A DNA stretch of 64,000 nt, taken from assembly GCF_010093535.1 (NCBI RefSeq), contig NW_022985178.1:913458-977457 (forward strand), read 5' to 3'. Shown here in pieces: positions 24,110-34,509 of this stretch (its first letter is position 1; the number at the start of each line of letters is the position of its first letter). A program made the translations under genes and the position numbers. Below the pieces are notes generated by a model. The model worked only from the letters and a program-made list of their open reading frames with translations, had not been told where the DNA came from and ran no database searches. This DNA is from Lindgomyces ingoldianus. Lineage: Eukaryota > Ascomycota > Dothideomycetes > Pleosporales > Lindgomycetaceae.

Positions 24110-25285
24110 GTTTGTTGACTGGTCCCTGCGCGATGTACCTGTCTGCATACATTCATCGGTGTGCATGTGTAAATCGTGGGTTTGGTCTGGTTTGGAAGCT
24201 GTATTTATAGTATACCCTGCATGCCTGCGAGCATAGACTGAGTGCGCATAGACTGGGCGCACTTAGACAACAAAATGGTTCTGTTTCTTTGGGTCGGGCG
24301 GCTTTTTGCTATAAAATTCTTTCACTTTCTCTTGCTTCGCTGGGTGTGTTTATGATTGTGCAAGCCCCTTTCAGAATAGATTCCATTTCTACTGCAAAAT
24401 GTCTACTCCAGATACCCATCAAAAACTCTACAGTGCTCATAATAGATGGCAACATATATCTCCTAATAAGTAGTATATTCTCCCATGCCTGGGATCCTGG
24501 CTAATGTGCCTCATGAGTTTTGTTGGCTCTTTTTGTCTTGAGGATCGTCTTGTAGGCCTCGAGACAGGTGTAGTAGGAGGTTGGTGGGAACTATGACATT
24601 CTAAGACAGGTATTTGTAAGCTGCACAGCTCATGGGTGTCCCAGACTCTGAGCAAAATCGAGCAGAAAGATGGAAGGAGTGAGGCAGCTGTTGATATCGG
24701 CAGAGCCGCACTATGTGGCGGTTGGGGCACAGCCACAACTCTCCGAACCTTCAGCCTTCTCATTGCTGCCTTGTAGCCTTCTTACAGAACATCTTTCACA
24801 ACCCTTTTTTCTTCACGGTTTACTTCTTTCCATCGGCCACCATGTTGTTTGATATCTCAGTCGGCGACTTCCTTTCCAACCCGCTCACTTATTGAGAACA
24901 CCCGGTCTTAGGATTCTGCTTTCTCCTGAAATCCGCCTCCCTCAGGAATGAATTTACTCTTAACGGGAATATAGCAGCCATCAAGGGAAAATTAGCAGCA
25001 GGCCCATTTAACATCAAGGTATAGTAGGAAAGAGTAACAGATAAGGGTCAATCCGCCACTCTGCTAGTGCCCGTAGAGTGTCTTATCACCTACATCATCT
25101 CGAAACTCCGCTGTTCAGCGCGATCTGAATCGAGGACTGAGCTCTGTGTTGAAAATTCTCTAGAAAGCGTTGGAAAAATCATTCCCCGCGCTTCCATCCC
25201 GTTGCAGTTCCTGGCTGCTCAACGAGTCAATGTTAGAGTAGTAGGCTTTAGACATCGATATTCCAAGAAAAACGTAGAAATAGAC
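24110..25285. other. Intergenic region
   Basis: No gene recognised up to 25000. From 25001 the sequence is repeated downstream (see the repeat features). The frame of the following gene stays open from 25067, but only with a GTG start. Confidence 0.45.
25001..25255 (+). repeat. Direct duplication, copy 1 (5' flank of the 1104-aa gene)
   Basis: This stretch aligns over its whole length with 29272-29534. The blocks run in the same order: GGCCCATTTAACATCAAG against GGCCCCTTCAACATCAAG, then CAATCCGC.ACTCTGCTA, then GTGTCTTATCAC.TACATC, ending in GGCTTTARACAT. Differences are scattered substitutions and small indels. It is read here as the 5' flank of the gene starting at 25286. Confidence 0.85.
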
Positions 25286-28200
25286 ATGGACTACAGCCAC
25301 GAATCCCCCTGGTACTGTTCCGAATGCCAAGATGGGCCTATAGGCTATTGGCAAGATCTTTGCGTCAGGTGTCAGCATCCGAGGTGTTCTTATTGTGTAA
25401 TCGACTCCATAGCTTTTAGCGAAACGGAGGTATCTATAAAAGCCCAAGCAGGCGACTCTGTTGAAGTAATCCGTCCTCATGAACTCAACTATTCGCGAGA
25501 CACAACAAACGATGCTGGAACGAATCTTAAACTGGACGAAAGTAATTTCAAACCTGACAATGTCAAGTTCGATTCGGGTCTTGGTTCGATGCCGGATTCC
25601 TTCCATAAGGGCAACGAAGTTGACGACGACGAAAGGTCAGTCACTTCCATCTTGACCAATGCCTCGCGAGTGCACCTTCCGTCTTCTGAAAAGGAGCACC
25701 TTATTTCGGCATTTGCAGGCGATCTGTGTCAGGATATTGGCCTCCGCGGAGACATCGTCGATGACGCGCGCGAGCGGATATCAGCTTGTCTCCCCAACCT
25801 CCTAAAGGCTTTCACATTAAGATTAGAAGGGCGTGTCAATTCAAAGGCAGAGCGTGATGCGAAGGAATTCGTGAGGCAGCAACGCAGGTACGTGTGTTAA
25901 TGCAAGCTTGTTTGGAATCAAACCTGGTTACAGCTCTGCATACGAGTACCATCCTGAGCGCTGACTAACGGTCTTGATTGGTAGCCATATTGCCTGCCAA
26001 TTTCGTAAGAGCCAGATGCCAGCAGAGATATCCGAAGATGAATATGTGCCTCCTATCCTGGAGGATGGCATGTCGTTTGCTGAGAAGATCTCTCGATGGA
26101 AAACCGTCGAGCATGCCGATCTAGCACCGGAGTCAGAACCGGTCGACCAAAGGGTGGACGAGATCCAAGCCCCCCCAAGATATCAAGAAGTCCGTTCATT
26201 TCTCCTGGACGGTCCAGAGTATCAATGGTTACTTGAGAACATTCGGTCATCGGCATTATTAACTGAGAGAAAGGGAACAGTGCTAGATGGCGTCACACGC
26301 GAGATTGATACCATACTCTCATTTATCAAAACTCCAAAATCACGACAATCTCAAGTATTTCAGATTGATTTCGAAATAAACTGGGATCTTCCAACTTTTC
26401 TAAGAGGTCAAGAATACGACACCACATTGGAAATTGCAGTCGAACGTGCCATCACCATCACAGGATCCACCCGCGATGCCCAGGCACTGAGCTGCTTGGG
26501 ATATATGCGCCAAACGTGGCCATCCAGTGGCCAAGAGATTTTGCGCGTGCTGCAAAAGGCACTGATGGCAACAAATCTATCATGCTCAGGTAAGTAGACC
26601 CTTAGAAATCTCTCTTCAATCTCTGATCTTTTAGGTCGCCTTGTTGATGGAACGGAGCTCGACATCAAGCTAAAATCACCGAAAGCATCTATCATAGCGC
26701 GTGGAGGTCAAGCTGCGCTAACAGAGCTTTGCGAACAGCTTGCTTGGCTTGGTGCTGCTCTTCGAGCCTCTCCAGTATCATTTGGAATATGTCTCACCAC
26801 TCCAATCATCACAGTTTCCCAAGACACCCGCTCTAGGAGCCTTTCACATTCTATCATGGTGCACCTTGATTTCCATGATACTCCATGTCCAGATCATCAT
26901 CTGTCAACTGCCATAGAGGGCACTTGCTGGCACAAAATGTTCCGCAATCCAGTGGTTGTCAACGGTTTCCCAATACTTGCTCGGGACGAGGAATGTAGTG
27001 GACTAGAACTGCCGCTGGACATAATGAGTGTTCTGGCTGAAGCTCAATTTGCCACGCGCTATGATGAAACGCTGATTCTCAAAGGACCTTGTACTATGCT
27101 TGTACCTACGCGCCGGACAGAACGTTCTATCGCTTGGCATTTTCTAGTCAACGAAGATGGGGAACGTATTCCGTACTATTCGTTTCGAGAGCGCTGCCCG
27201 GGATGGATTCGCACTGATACCGTCGAAGTTGGAAACGCTCGCAACTTCGTTGGATGGGCATCAAATATCACTAGGCATCTCGGTAAGATACTTTCTTCTA
27301 CATCTTATCGCGTAACGTAGAACATCACAAGGGGGTAATCCATGCCAGAGATCTGCACCCTTTTGAGTTATCTTTAATTCTAGCGGGGAGTTTAGCGGAT
27401 ATTGTCCCCCTTGATTATTTTCCATGTAATGCGATAAGAAGCTGTAGTTTCCTTCACAGCTTCTTTGGACACTAATGGTGGAAATAGGAACAGATGATAT
27501 GGAGTATGACAAGATTGACTGGGCTGGAGCCAGAAAATGCTCTGCAGGATTCTCTATGGAGCAGAAGCTGACCATCTCCGTCAGCAAGATAGTTGGGGTT
27601 AGTGGGAGTGTGGTCCGAGGTAACAGGGACAAGCCAGAATTTGTCAAGCGATCCACCTACTCTTTACAGATTGAAAATGCCCGCAAGATTTACGTCCTGC
27701 TTTACGACAATGAAGCTCAAAAAGGGTGGTTAACGGATGGGGCGAGTGCCTTGTTACACCTTGTGCGAACGCAGGTTGTCCGAGAACCTTACAGGCGCGC
27801 CGGTTGCCTTTTCAACGATCCCGCTTTCAATCACTCAAAATTCAGGCATCCAGAAGTCAATGGTGGACCGGATATAGCTGTGCAGGTTCTGAAGGACGAT
27901 TGCAACATGAAACATGTGATCTTTGAAGAGTTCGACTCATTCGCTCCCGAAACAATTGTGTCGCCTCGGCCTCAACAAGTGTCACCAATGAGCAGAGACG
28001 ATACCACTGGTGTGAAAAATCGTCCAGGGAGAGAGGCCCGTGGCTCAAGTGAGGAGAGAAAGGAAATCTATACGACTACATGCTTGAAAGAATTGGTCTC
28101 ACAGACTTGGAACATTCTAGAGCAGATTTACGACCGCCAAGTGGATATTGAGACGACGCATGAGACCAAGCAATTAATAATTCCATCTGGGGCAGCATTA

Positions 28201-28947
28201 GAAGGTTACGAGTTTATGGATATTGTATCGGCAGAACACATCTTGACTCGACGCACAGTCAATCTCCAGGCGAATGGGGCGGCTTGGATAGAATTGACGA
28301 AGCATATTCACGCCGTGACCCTTTTCGGCCAGAATTTCGGAGATATATACAAGCCGACAGTGACTACAAGCAGCTTGATATGTGCGAACTGGAAAACTGT
28401 TCCACGTGGCCATGATTTCCTTGCGGTCCCAATGTCATTGCTCCAAGAAATCAAGCAGTCCAGCCGTAAAAAAGGCGAAGTCGACAAAACATCTCGAGAA
28501 ATTGCAAGGGGTCTCCACTGGGATCCATCAAAGGAGGTGTTTAATAGGTGTGGACTAGGCTGCAAGCACGTCTTTGCCCGCGTCCAGCAGATTCGTCCAT
28601 CTCCACTGAACTGGGGCGAAAATCACTTGGGAAAGGCTGACGCCTTTGGGGAAATACATGGCGCCGTCTTGTTTGGAAGGAGCAGTGTCCTAGACCCTAA
28701 AAAGCTGGACTCTTCCCTGATATCAGCGGCGCACACAGTGGACAGATTCCGCGACAGTGGACTCGGTTCAAGTCTACAGGTTTCACCTTCAATTGATCCA
28801 TCAACTGTAAGCTCTAGTGCCGAAACCAGGACTGTACAGTTGCCACAGACCGATGCTCCAAGAAAGAGCTGGAATCTTATTGCTGGACTGCAGGAAACGC
28901 TTGCTAAAATATCGCTCTCACGTGGGAAGGAGAGAGACACGAGATGA
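25286..28947 (+). CDS. Large conserved fungal protein of unknown function with N-terminal zinc ribbon
   Basis: Predicted 1104-aa protein. Exons: 25286-25887, 25985-26589, 26635-27282, 27488-28947; phases close and the last intron is 205 bp. The first in-frame ATG is 25286 (MDYSHESPWYC). At residues 11-37 three CxxC pairs (C11/C14, C26/C29, C34/C37) in CSECQDGPIGYWQDLCVRC suggest a zinc-binding ribbon. A low-complexity acidic segment follows. Long segments without a fold I can name come next (HIACQFRKS; RERCPGWIRTDTVEVGNARN). The C-terminal half holds the best conserved part: KIYVLLYDNEAQKGWLTDGA, ASALLHLVRTQV, EGYEFMDIVSAEHILTRR and ITLFGQNFGDIYKP-like motifs. I recognise these from numerous unnamed ascomycete proteins, some next to NLR-like genes, but no function is established. 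Both ends of this gene exist as relics at 29272-29534 (5' flank) and 32280-32503 (3' end). Confidence 0.75.
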
Positions 28948-29189
28948 ACTTACAGCATGCTAGCTCATCAAGTAGAACATAATCAAGGCAGCGTTTAAAC
29001 GCCTGGCTAAGTAAGGAAGTAGGTTACCAGGACGCAAGTTTTGTCCTAAATTTCCTAAACAATGTGCTAATTTAGGCGACTAGATGTCGTAGGTTCGGTG
29101 GGTCAGGGGTTTCCTGGATTTTCCTGGATTTTGTGCCGGGGGGAAATAGGACCGGAGAGTTCGTTAGTGAGGGGTAGGATTTCGTCTAT

Positions 29190-29262
29190 GACCCCGGTTT
29201 ATTCCCACAGATCAAATACATCGGGGTGAGCACCCTGTTCGTTCGGCATGCCTAGGAGCAGC
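29190..29262 (-). pseudogene. C-terminal scrap of an Erg6-like methyltransferase
   Basis: On the minus strand this reads DTLLLG..., then after a frameshift VLTPMYLICGNKPGS. The intact gene's end (DALVLGGTSGVFTPMYLMVGKKPEA) lies at 32895-32990. At the DNA level, ATCAAATACATCGGGGTGA is identical in both places. Only the last 20 to 25 codons survive. It sits between the big gene and the second copy of that gene's 5' flank. Confidence 0.75.
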
Positions 29263-29271
29263 GTATCTACT

Positions 29272-29534
29272 GGCCCCTTCAACATCAAGACATATTAATA
29301 AGGGCTAACAGACAAGGGACAATCCGCGACTCTGCTACTGCTTGTACGGTGTCTTATCACATACATCATCTCGATACTCTGTAGCTCAGCGCAGTCTGAA
29401 TATTGAGAACTGAGTTCTGAGTTGAACCGTTTCTACAAAGCAGTGGAAAAGGCATTCCTCGCGCCAACACTCCCATCCTCTTGCAGTTCCAGGCCGTTCA
29501 CCGGGTCATTATTCCAGTGGTGGGCTTTAAACAT
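29272..29534 (+). repeat. Direct duplication, copy 2 (5' flank relic of the 1104-aa gene)
   Basis: Homologous to 25001-25255 in the same orientation. The similarity ends close to where the coding region would begin. The expected MDYSHES/zinc-ribbon coding sequence is not recognisable afterwards. Confidence 0.85.
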
Positions 29535-30821
29535 GGGTAGTACATACATACGCATTTCCTGGCACGCACGTCCTACTCACTCTCAAACTAACGCGAAAGA
29601 TACTATGACCGATGGGCCGCTATGTATATATCGAAGTTGATCCATCAATTGAGTGTGCAACAGTGGCCTAACCTACCCGTTAAGGTAGGGCTAGCTAGAA
29701 GAGAGGACAAGGTAGACAGCACTAAAGAGATAAGTATTTTATGCAAGATTAATAGAATGTACTAGAGTTAAAGCAAGAAATAGGAGGTAATCGGGACGTG
29801 GGACTGTGAGTGGATGAGAATAGTCGAGATTAGTTTTTTAACACATGACAAGGTATCTTAGGAGGCTGCAGAATGAAAGGACAATTTCCACGTGCTTCCA
29901 CTAGCTTTCACCAGCAGCCAGCGGAGCTACATCTGAAATTTACCTGACATTTGCAATATGAATCTTGACCGCACCGCGATCACTACGTGAAAATGTTGTG
30001 AGCACCGACTCGACAGTCCACAGTCACTCTCAAAAAGGAATGTAAGAAAAGCTGAATAACAGAATCTACTAGGTTATCTCAGCTGTACCAAATCTCGTTT
30101 AATACTACGACCATAAATGACCCACCAGTCCCGACTCCATTATCACTCCACACATCCGCTGGCACACCTCAAGCTATCCCTTTCGAAAACATCATCGACA
30201 TGAAGCCAGCTTATCAATTCGCACCCCGCCGTCCAATATCCAGGACCACCTCAGCAACCCATCATTGCTAATGCTCTTTCTTGCTACTGTTTGGGAAAGA
30301 TCGAGCTGAGGTGAAAGGATCAGTCGTCTAAGCGTGAACGAAATCTCCTGGTCTATAGTACCACAACCACTCAGCTGAGCCAGTGTACACGCTAGCTGGT
30401 GTTGGAGAGCTTCTATAACGGTCGAGGCTGCAGGACATGTTACGCATTTGTTGAGTGATTCGCGTGGCAAGGGTGACCGAATTCCCCCATCCAGACTTGT
30501 ACCACTCATGAATCTCCTTCAACGCCGGTGACACGGGCTGTGCGAGCCTCTTCAAGGTGCTGCAAGTTCAGATGATCCTTGGAATCACACGACTCTTTGG
30601 AGTATTTTGGCGATGGGAATGGGATAATTATAGCATTGTAAGAGAGCCTCGACAATGGTTCCTGTTGTATTTAAGGGAAGGAAAATGCTGTTGACAGTGT
30701 GGATCCAGAAACAGTCCATGGTCTTTCCATTCTTCATAAGTTCGCTCAAATCATCTTTTTGTCGTTTTCCTGCACAAAATACCCTTTGTAAGAATTTTCG
30801 TCATTCGTTCCTATATACGTC

Positions 30822-31850
30822 ATGTACTCAATTCTCTTCACCGTCTTCATTTCCTCAGTCCTCTGCACCGACCCCCGCATCCTGCACCTCCCCAAACGCA
30901 GTCATGACCTCCCCAAAGTCTCCCTCCCATGCGTAATTCGCTCTGGAACTATATCGCCTCTCTTCGGAAGCACAAACACCACATGGGCCTCCGCATCTGA
31001 ATGCCCACCGCCAGACAAGCTCAAGAAAGACGCTGCTGGCTCCTGTGGCCCCCTCAAGACCCCAGACTGCGCTGCCTACTGCGAAGAAAAGACAGCTTGG
31101 TTCTACGGCCGCGAGATAGAATTCCCATTGCAATGTCAATCCAACAGCAAATGCACACTCACCACCACCGACACTATTACTGTGACGAATTCGTATACGG
31201 TGAATGTCGGGCTGGATGGTTCAGCAGGTGACGCGAAAACCGGACTCCTCAGCGCGCTGAAAGTCGGATTCAGTTATTCGTATTCCGTCGCGTCGGCCAA
31301 AGCCCAGGGCCTAAGTCAGACAGCGCCGGATGGATACTGTGGATACTGGACATTCATCCCAATGTATTGGGCCTCGTATGGATCGTTAACGCACGCGAGT
31401 CTCTTTACCTCCGCAGCACTCCCATTCACAGGAATGGTGCCGACAACCCATTGCAACCGCGATGCTGTGACGAAGAAGGTGTATAATTACAAGCCGGTGT
31501 TCGATACGTCTGGGAATCCGGTCGGCGAGACTGTGTTTGTAAAGAAGAATTGTGTGACACATAAGAAGCTATGTGGGGTAAAGCAGGCACCGGTATATAC
31601 GCAACAGTTCGAGCCTGATCTCAAAGATTCAACGAAAGGATGGATGTACACGGATGATAAGGGCTGCGAGGTGGATGCTGGGGTGGCGATGCCGGCGAGC
31701 GCAATGTCAACGACGAGCGCACTTCCTTCCGCACCTACGATAGCTGTTGGAGCGAAATGTGGGAATAATGGTGAGTGCGACGCAGGTCAGATATGTAATT
31801 CGGGGAGATGCGCGGAGAATACGTGGAAGCCGACTGGGAGAGCGATGTAA
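30822..31850 (+). CDS. Secreted Cys-rich protein of unknown function
   Basis: Predicted 342-aa intronless protein. ATG 30822 opens a signal peptide (MYSILFTVFISSVLC). The mature part has a Cys-rich N-terminal region (ECPPPDKL, CGPLKTPDCAAYC) and then a Thr/Ser-rich beta-strand-like stretch (TTTDTITVTNSYTVNVGL; ALKVGFSYSYSVASAKAQ). Next come YCGYWTFIPMYWASYGSL and a C-terminal module with four closely spaced cysteines (KCGNNGECDAGQICNSGRC) that resembles a small disulfide knot. The amphipathic strand region resembles fungal secreted proteins whose function I do not know; I assign none. It lies exactly between the two relic ends of the duplicated big gene, so the locus was rebuilt around it. 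Codon use looks like ordinary coding sequence and no repeats flank it. Confidence 0.78.
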   Translation: MYSILFTVFISSVLCTDPRILHLPKRSHDLPKVSLPCVIRSGTISPLFGSTNTTWASASECPPPDKLKKDAAGSCGPLKTPDCAAYCEEKTAWFYGREIEFPLQCQSNSKCTLTTTDTITVTNSYTVNVGLDGSAGDAKTGLLSALKVGFSYSYSVASAKAQGLSQTAPDGYCGYWTFIPMYWASYGSLTHASLFTSAALPFTGMVPTTHCNRDAVTKKVYNYKPVFDTSGNPVGETVFVKKNCVTHKKLCGVKQAPVYTQQFEPDLKDSTKGWMYTDDKGCEVDAGVAMPASAMSTTSALPSAPTIAVGAKCGNNGECDAGQICNSGRCAENTWKPTGRAM

Positions 31851-32029
31851 TTGGGATAGAGTGGTATAAGCTGTTTCAACTTGGGATGTAAGTTACCGGG
31901 CTTTCTTTCCTTTTGGCTGAGTCCACTGTCTGCTTTCAGATATCCCCCTGTTTATAATCCAGGCCGCTGATCTTCACATGTAGAGTATTTTGCATTTCCT
32001 TCCTTTTCACCCTGATTTGTATTATCAGC

Positions 32030-32051
32030 TTTTTTTTTTTTTTTTTTTTTT
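32030..32051. repeat. Homopolymer run of 22 T
   Basis: Uninterrupted poly-T downstream of the secreted-protein gene. It may be a retroposition remnant or simple slippage. A short ATCTTGTTGT tandem repeat follows at about 32,118-32,145. Confidence 0.9.
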
Positions 32052-32279
32052 GGTTCTAGCATGCTGTTCTGTTCTTGTCTTCATTTAATCTGTACTGTAA
32101 AACTAGAAACTTGCTTTAATCTTGTTGTATCTTGTTGTATCTTGTCTTCGCATAATATACCCTTGGAAATATGAGATATCTGAACCAGAAAAACCCTAGT
32201 CTTTCGGAGCTTTGCATGCTCCCACTGCTCGTTTATGAGCTGAGGCTTGTGTTAAGCTACTCCTCGGCCAGATTAAGGT

Positions 32280-32503
32280 TCATTCTCCGCACAATAAGAA
32301 CAGCTTCAGCGTCAGGCGGACTCGGTTCAATTCCACTGGTCTTCTGAATTGATACACGTACTGTAAGCTTTAGCGCCAAAGCCGGGACTGTACAGTTGCC
32401 GCGAGGTGATACTTCCAGACCGAGCGGGAAGCTTTTTGTTGGACTGCAGGAAACGCTTGCTAAGATATTACTGTCACGTTGGAAGACGGGAGGCACGAGA
32501 TAA
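32280..32503 (+). pseudogene. 3'-end relic of the 1104-aa gene
   Basis: Aligns with 28725-28947, the last part of the big gene. Shared blocks include GGACTCGGTTCAA, GACTGTACAGTTGCC and GGACTGCAGGAAACGCTTGC. It ends at ACGAGATAA, where the gene has ACGAGATGA. Similarity continues into the 3' flank (AGCATGCTA; TTCCTGGATT). Internal indels destroy the frame upstream. All coding sequence 5' of it is missing. Confidence 0.88.
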
Positions 32504-32894
32504 ACTATTAGCATGCTATCACATAACATAGAACGCAATTAGTTTATTTATAAGCATTTATGTGAATACGTTGTAAGTTTAATATGATGCAACGTTATGG
32601 CCTAAACTACCCCAGTAATTTTCCACGCTAGGTGGCTAGGTGGGTTAGGATATTCCTGGATTATGTTGCGCTAGCGAAGTAAGATTGGAACTTTGTTCAA
32701 CAAGGTGTGTAAAGTTTACGTATTTCAGCTACATTTTATACCTGGTATAGCTACTTGCTGCCTGTGATAGTTATATGCTGCTTGCCTAGAACCATGTTGC
32801 CTGGCTCGCTCCCTTGAGCACACGAAAACTCAGATGCGCTTCTTCAGCAGTCAATCTAGTAATCCATGATCTCTGTGCCCCTCAGAGCTTCACA

Positions 32895-34108
32895 TTATGC
32901 TTCTGGTTTCTTCCCAACCATCAAATACATCGGGGTGAATACTCCACTCGTTCCACCCAACACCAGTGCATCTCCTGCAATGATAAGTTCTTCCGTAATC
33001 TTCGCCGTTCCCTTTGGAGCATATCTCACAAACTCGAGGCCGCGGACAAGCAATCTCACTGCCACTCTCCCTAACTTCGTATTCCTTACAATAACCGACC
33101 AGTCTTGAAGGCTCTGGGCATGTTTGACATCACCCGCAATAACGTACCACCAACCCACAGGATCATCTCTCTCCGCCAGATCTTCGGCCACAGTCAATTC
33201 GAATCCGGCTGTTCTCATAGCTTCACGTGCGGCGTTCTTTGTCTGAATTGTTGGAATTCCGTTGCCTCGTTCAATGCCAAGTCTTATAGCCATGTGCTTC
33301 CTGTTGCTGGAGTCGAACTTGTCGGTCATGACCCATTCAAAGACACCGAACGTCCCTCCCGGTTTTAGAACGCGGAAGATTTCCGAATATACGTCTTCAA
33401 GCGATGGCGCATGGACGGTCGCTTCGATAACATAAACTGCATCGAAACTATTGGACGGGAATGGTATGGTCTGGATTAGAGTAAATTTCACGCCATCTGG
33501 ATTCCAAAGGCTCGAGCGGCTGGGATTCGCTTACCATGAAATCGCCTTTCACGAACTCCACCGACTTGTCCATTCCCTCTTTCTTTGCTAGCTCTTGCGC
33601 CTTCTTGACTTGATATGCATTGTTATTAAGACCAACAATGCTGCAATTCGCATACGACGCAATCTCCTTTGCTGGCCCGCCAACCCCGCATCCAACATCC
33701 AGAACTCTCATGCCCGGTTGCAGGCCCATCATATGAGCAATGTAATGCTCATGTCGCGAGATTGCCGTGGCTTTTGGTTCTGGGCCCCGTGGGAAGCGAC
33801 AAAAATGGAATGATTCACCCCACGCTTCGAGATAGATGTCGGTCGTCGCATCGTAGTAGCTGAATAAAAGGTATTAGCACGTGATACTTAAGAAGGGTAG
33901 GTGCAAGGTGGTTTTACTCATTCACCAGATCTGTATACTGCGCTTTGCGTTGATCTCTCGCCTTGTCATCATCCTCAATTGGTTGTCCTTCCTGCTCCCA
34001 ATGCCGAGAATACCCCCCCGGAGCGCGTTCTGACTTGTCTTTGGCTGTGCCCCTCGAGCGAAGGTCTGCGCCCTCATTGGACGCCAAACTCAGGTTCGCA
34101 TCTGCCAT
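32895..34108 (-). CDS. Sterol 24-C-methyltransferase-like (Erg6-type) SAM methyltransferase
   Basis: Predicted 363-aa enzyme. Exons on the minus strand: 34108-33918, 33859-33535, 33470-32895; both introns close in phase. The ATG at 34108 (MADANLSLASN) is the first Met; an upstream extension of the frame has no ATG. SAM-binding motif I is DVGCGVGGP (118-126). Erg6-family signatures are present: YLEAWGESFHF (73-83), RHEHYIAHMMGL, GDFMTIPFPSNSFDAVYVIE and the C-terminal sterol-MT domain ending in FTPMYLMVGKKPEA. The reaction in the family is methyl transfer from SAM to C-24 of a sterol side chain. Canonical Erg6 reads YEWGWG where this has YLEAWG, so this could be a paralogue acting on another lipid or metabolite. 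It lies tail to tail with the 3' relic of the big gene, as the scrap at 29190 does with the intact big gene. Confidence 0.85.
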
Positions 34109-34509
34109 AGAGGAATGTGGCAAGAGAAATTCGTAGCAAAAGAATGGAAGAAGACTCAACGAACGGTCTCGAAAATTTCTGATGACGCAGTGTCGGTTAG
34201 AGGTTTATGAGCTTGTGCCACAGCGAAAGAGGTGGGGGCTGGGGCTGGGGTGAAGCAAGGGCGGTTGAACCGTGCGCCGGGAAACGCTAGCGGTCGGGAA
34301 TGCGAGTGGTCGTACGCCGCAATCCTATTTCATATCGAGCGTGGAATGAATAGCATGCAATCCTGTGGAACGAGCCGAGGCTTCCGTCGGCGTTCATGCA
34401 GTCAGCCTATGGTGCAGGCGGCGTAATTGTAGGATTCTGCTACTTGCGTGTGCCAGGGAGTCTACAACGTGCTAAATATTCCGGAGGTCGTACATGAGGT
34501 CACACTACT
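34109..34509. other. Intergenic region
   Basis: Holds the promoter of the methyltransferase (minus strand) and the 3' end of the next minus-strand gene. Nothing else is seen. Confidence 0.4.

Larger units (their letters stand above)
28948..30821. other. Intergenic region containing duplication debris
   Basis: Includes the methyltransferase scrap (29190-29262) and copy 2 of the 5'-flank repeat (29272-29534). From 29540 to 30821 no gene is recognised. Two overlapping minus-strand frames at 30192-30555 have no motif. Confidence 0.5.

Noticed and set aside
25067..25285. 73-codon N-terminal extension of the 1104-aa gene
   Set aside because: It begins with GTG and lies in DNA that is repeated downstream as non-coding flank; the first ATG is 25286.
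30192..30555. Two overlapping minus-strand frames before the secreted-protein gene
   Set aside because: Different frames, no recognisable motif, no splice model joins them convincingly.
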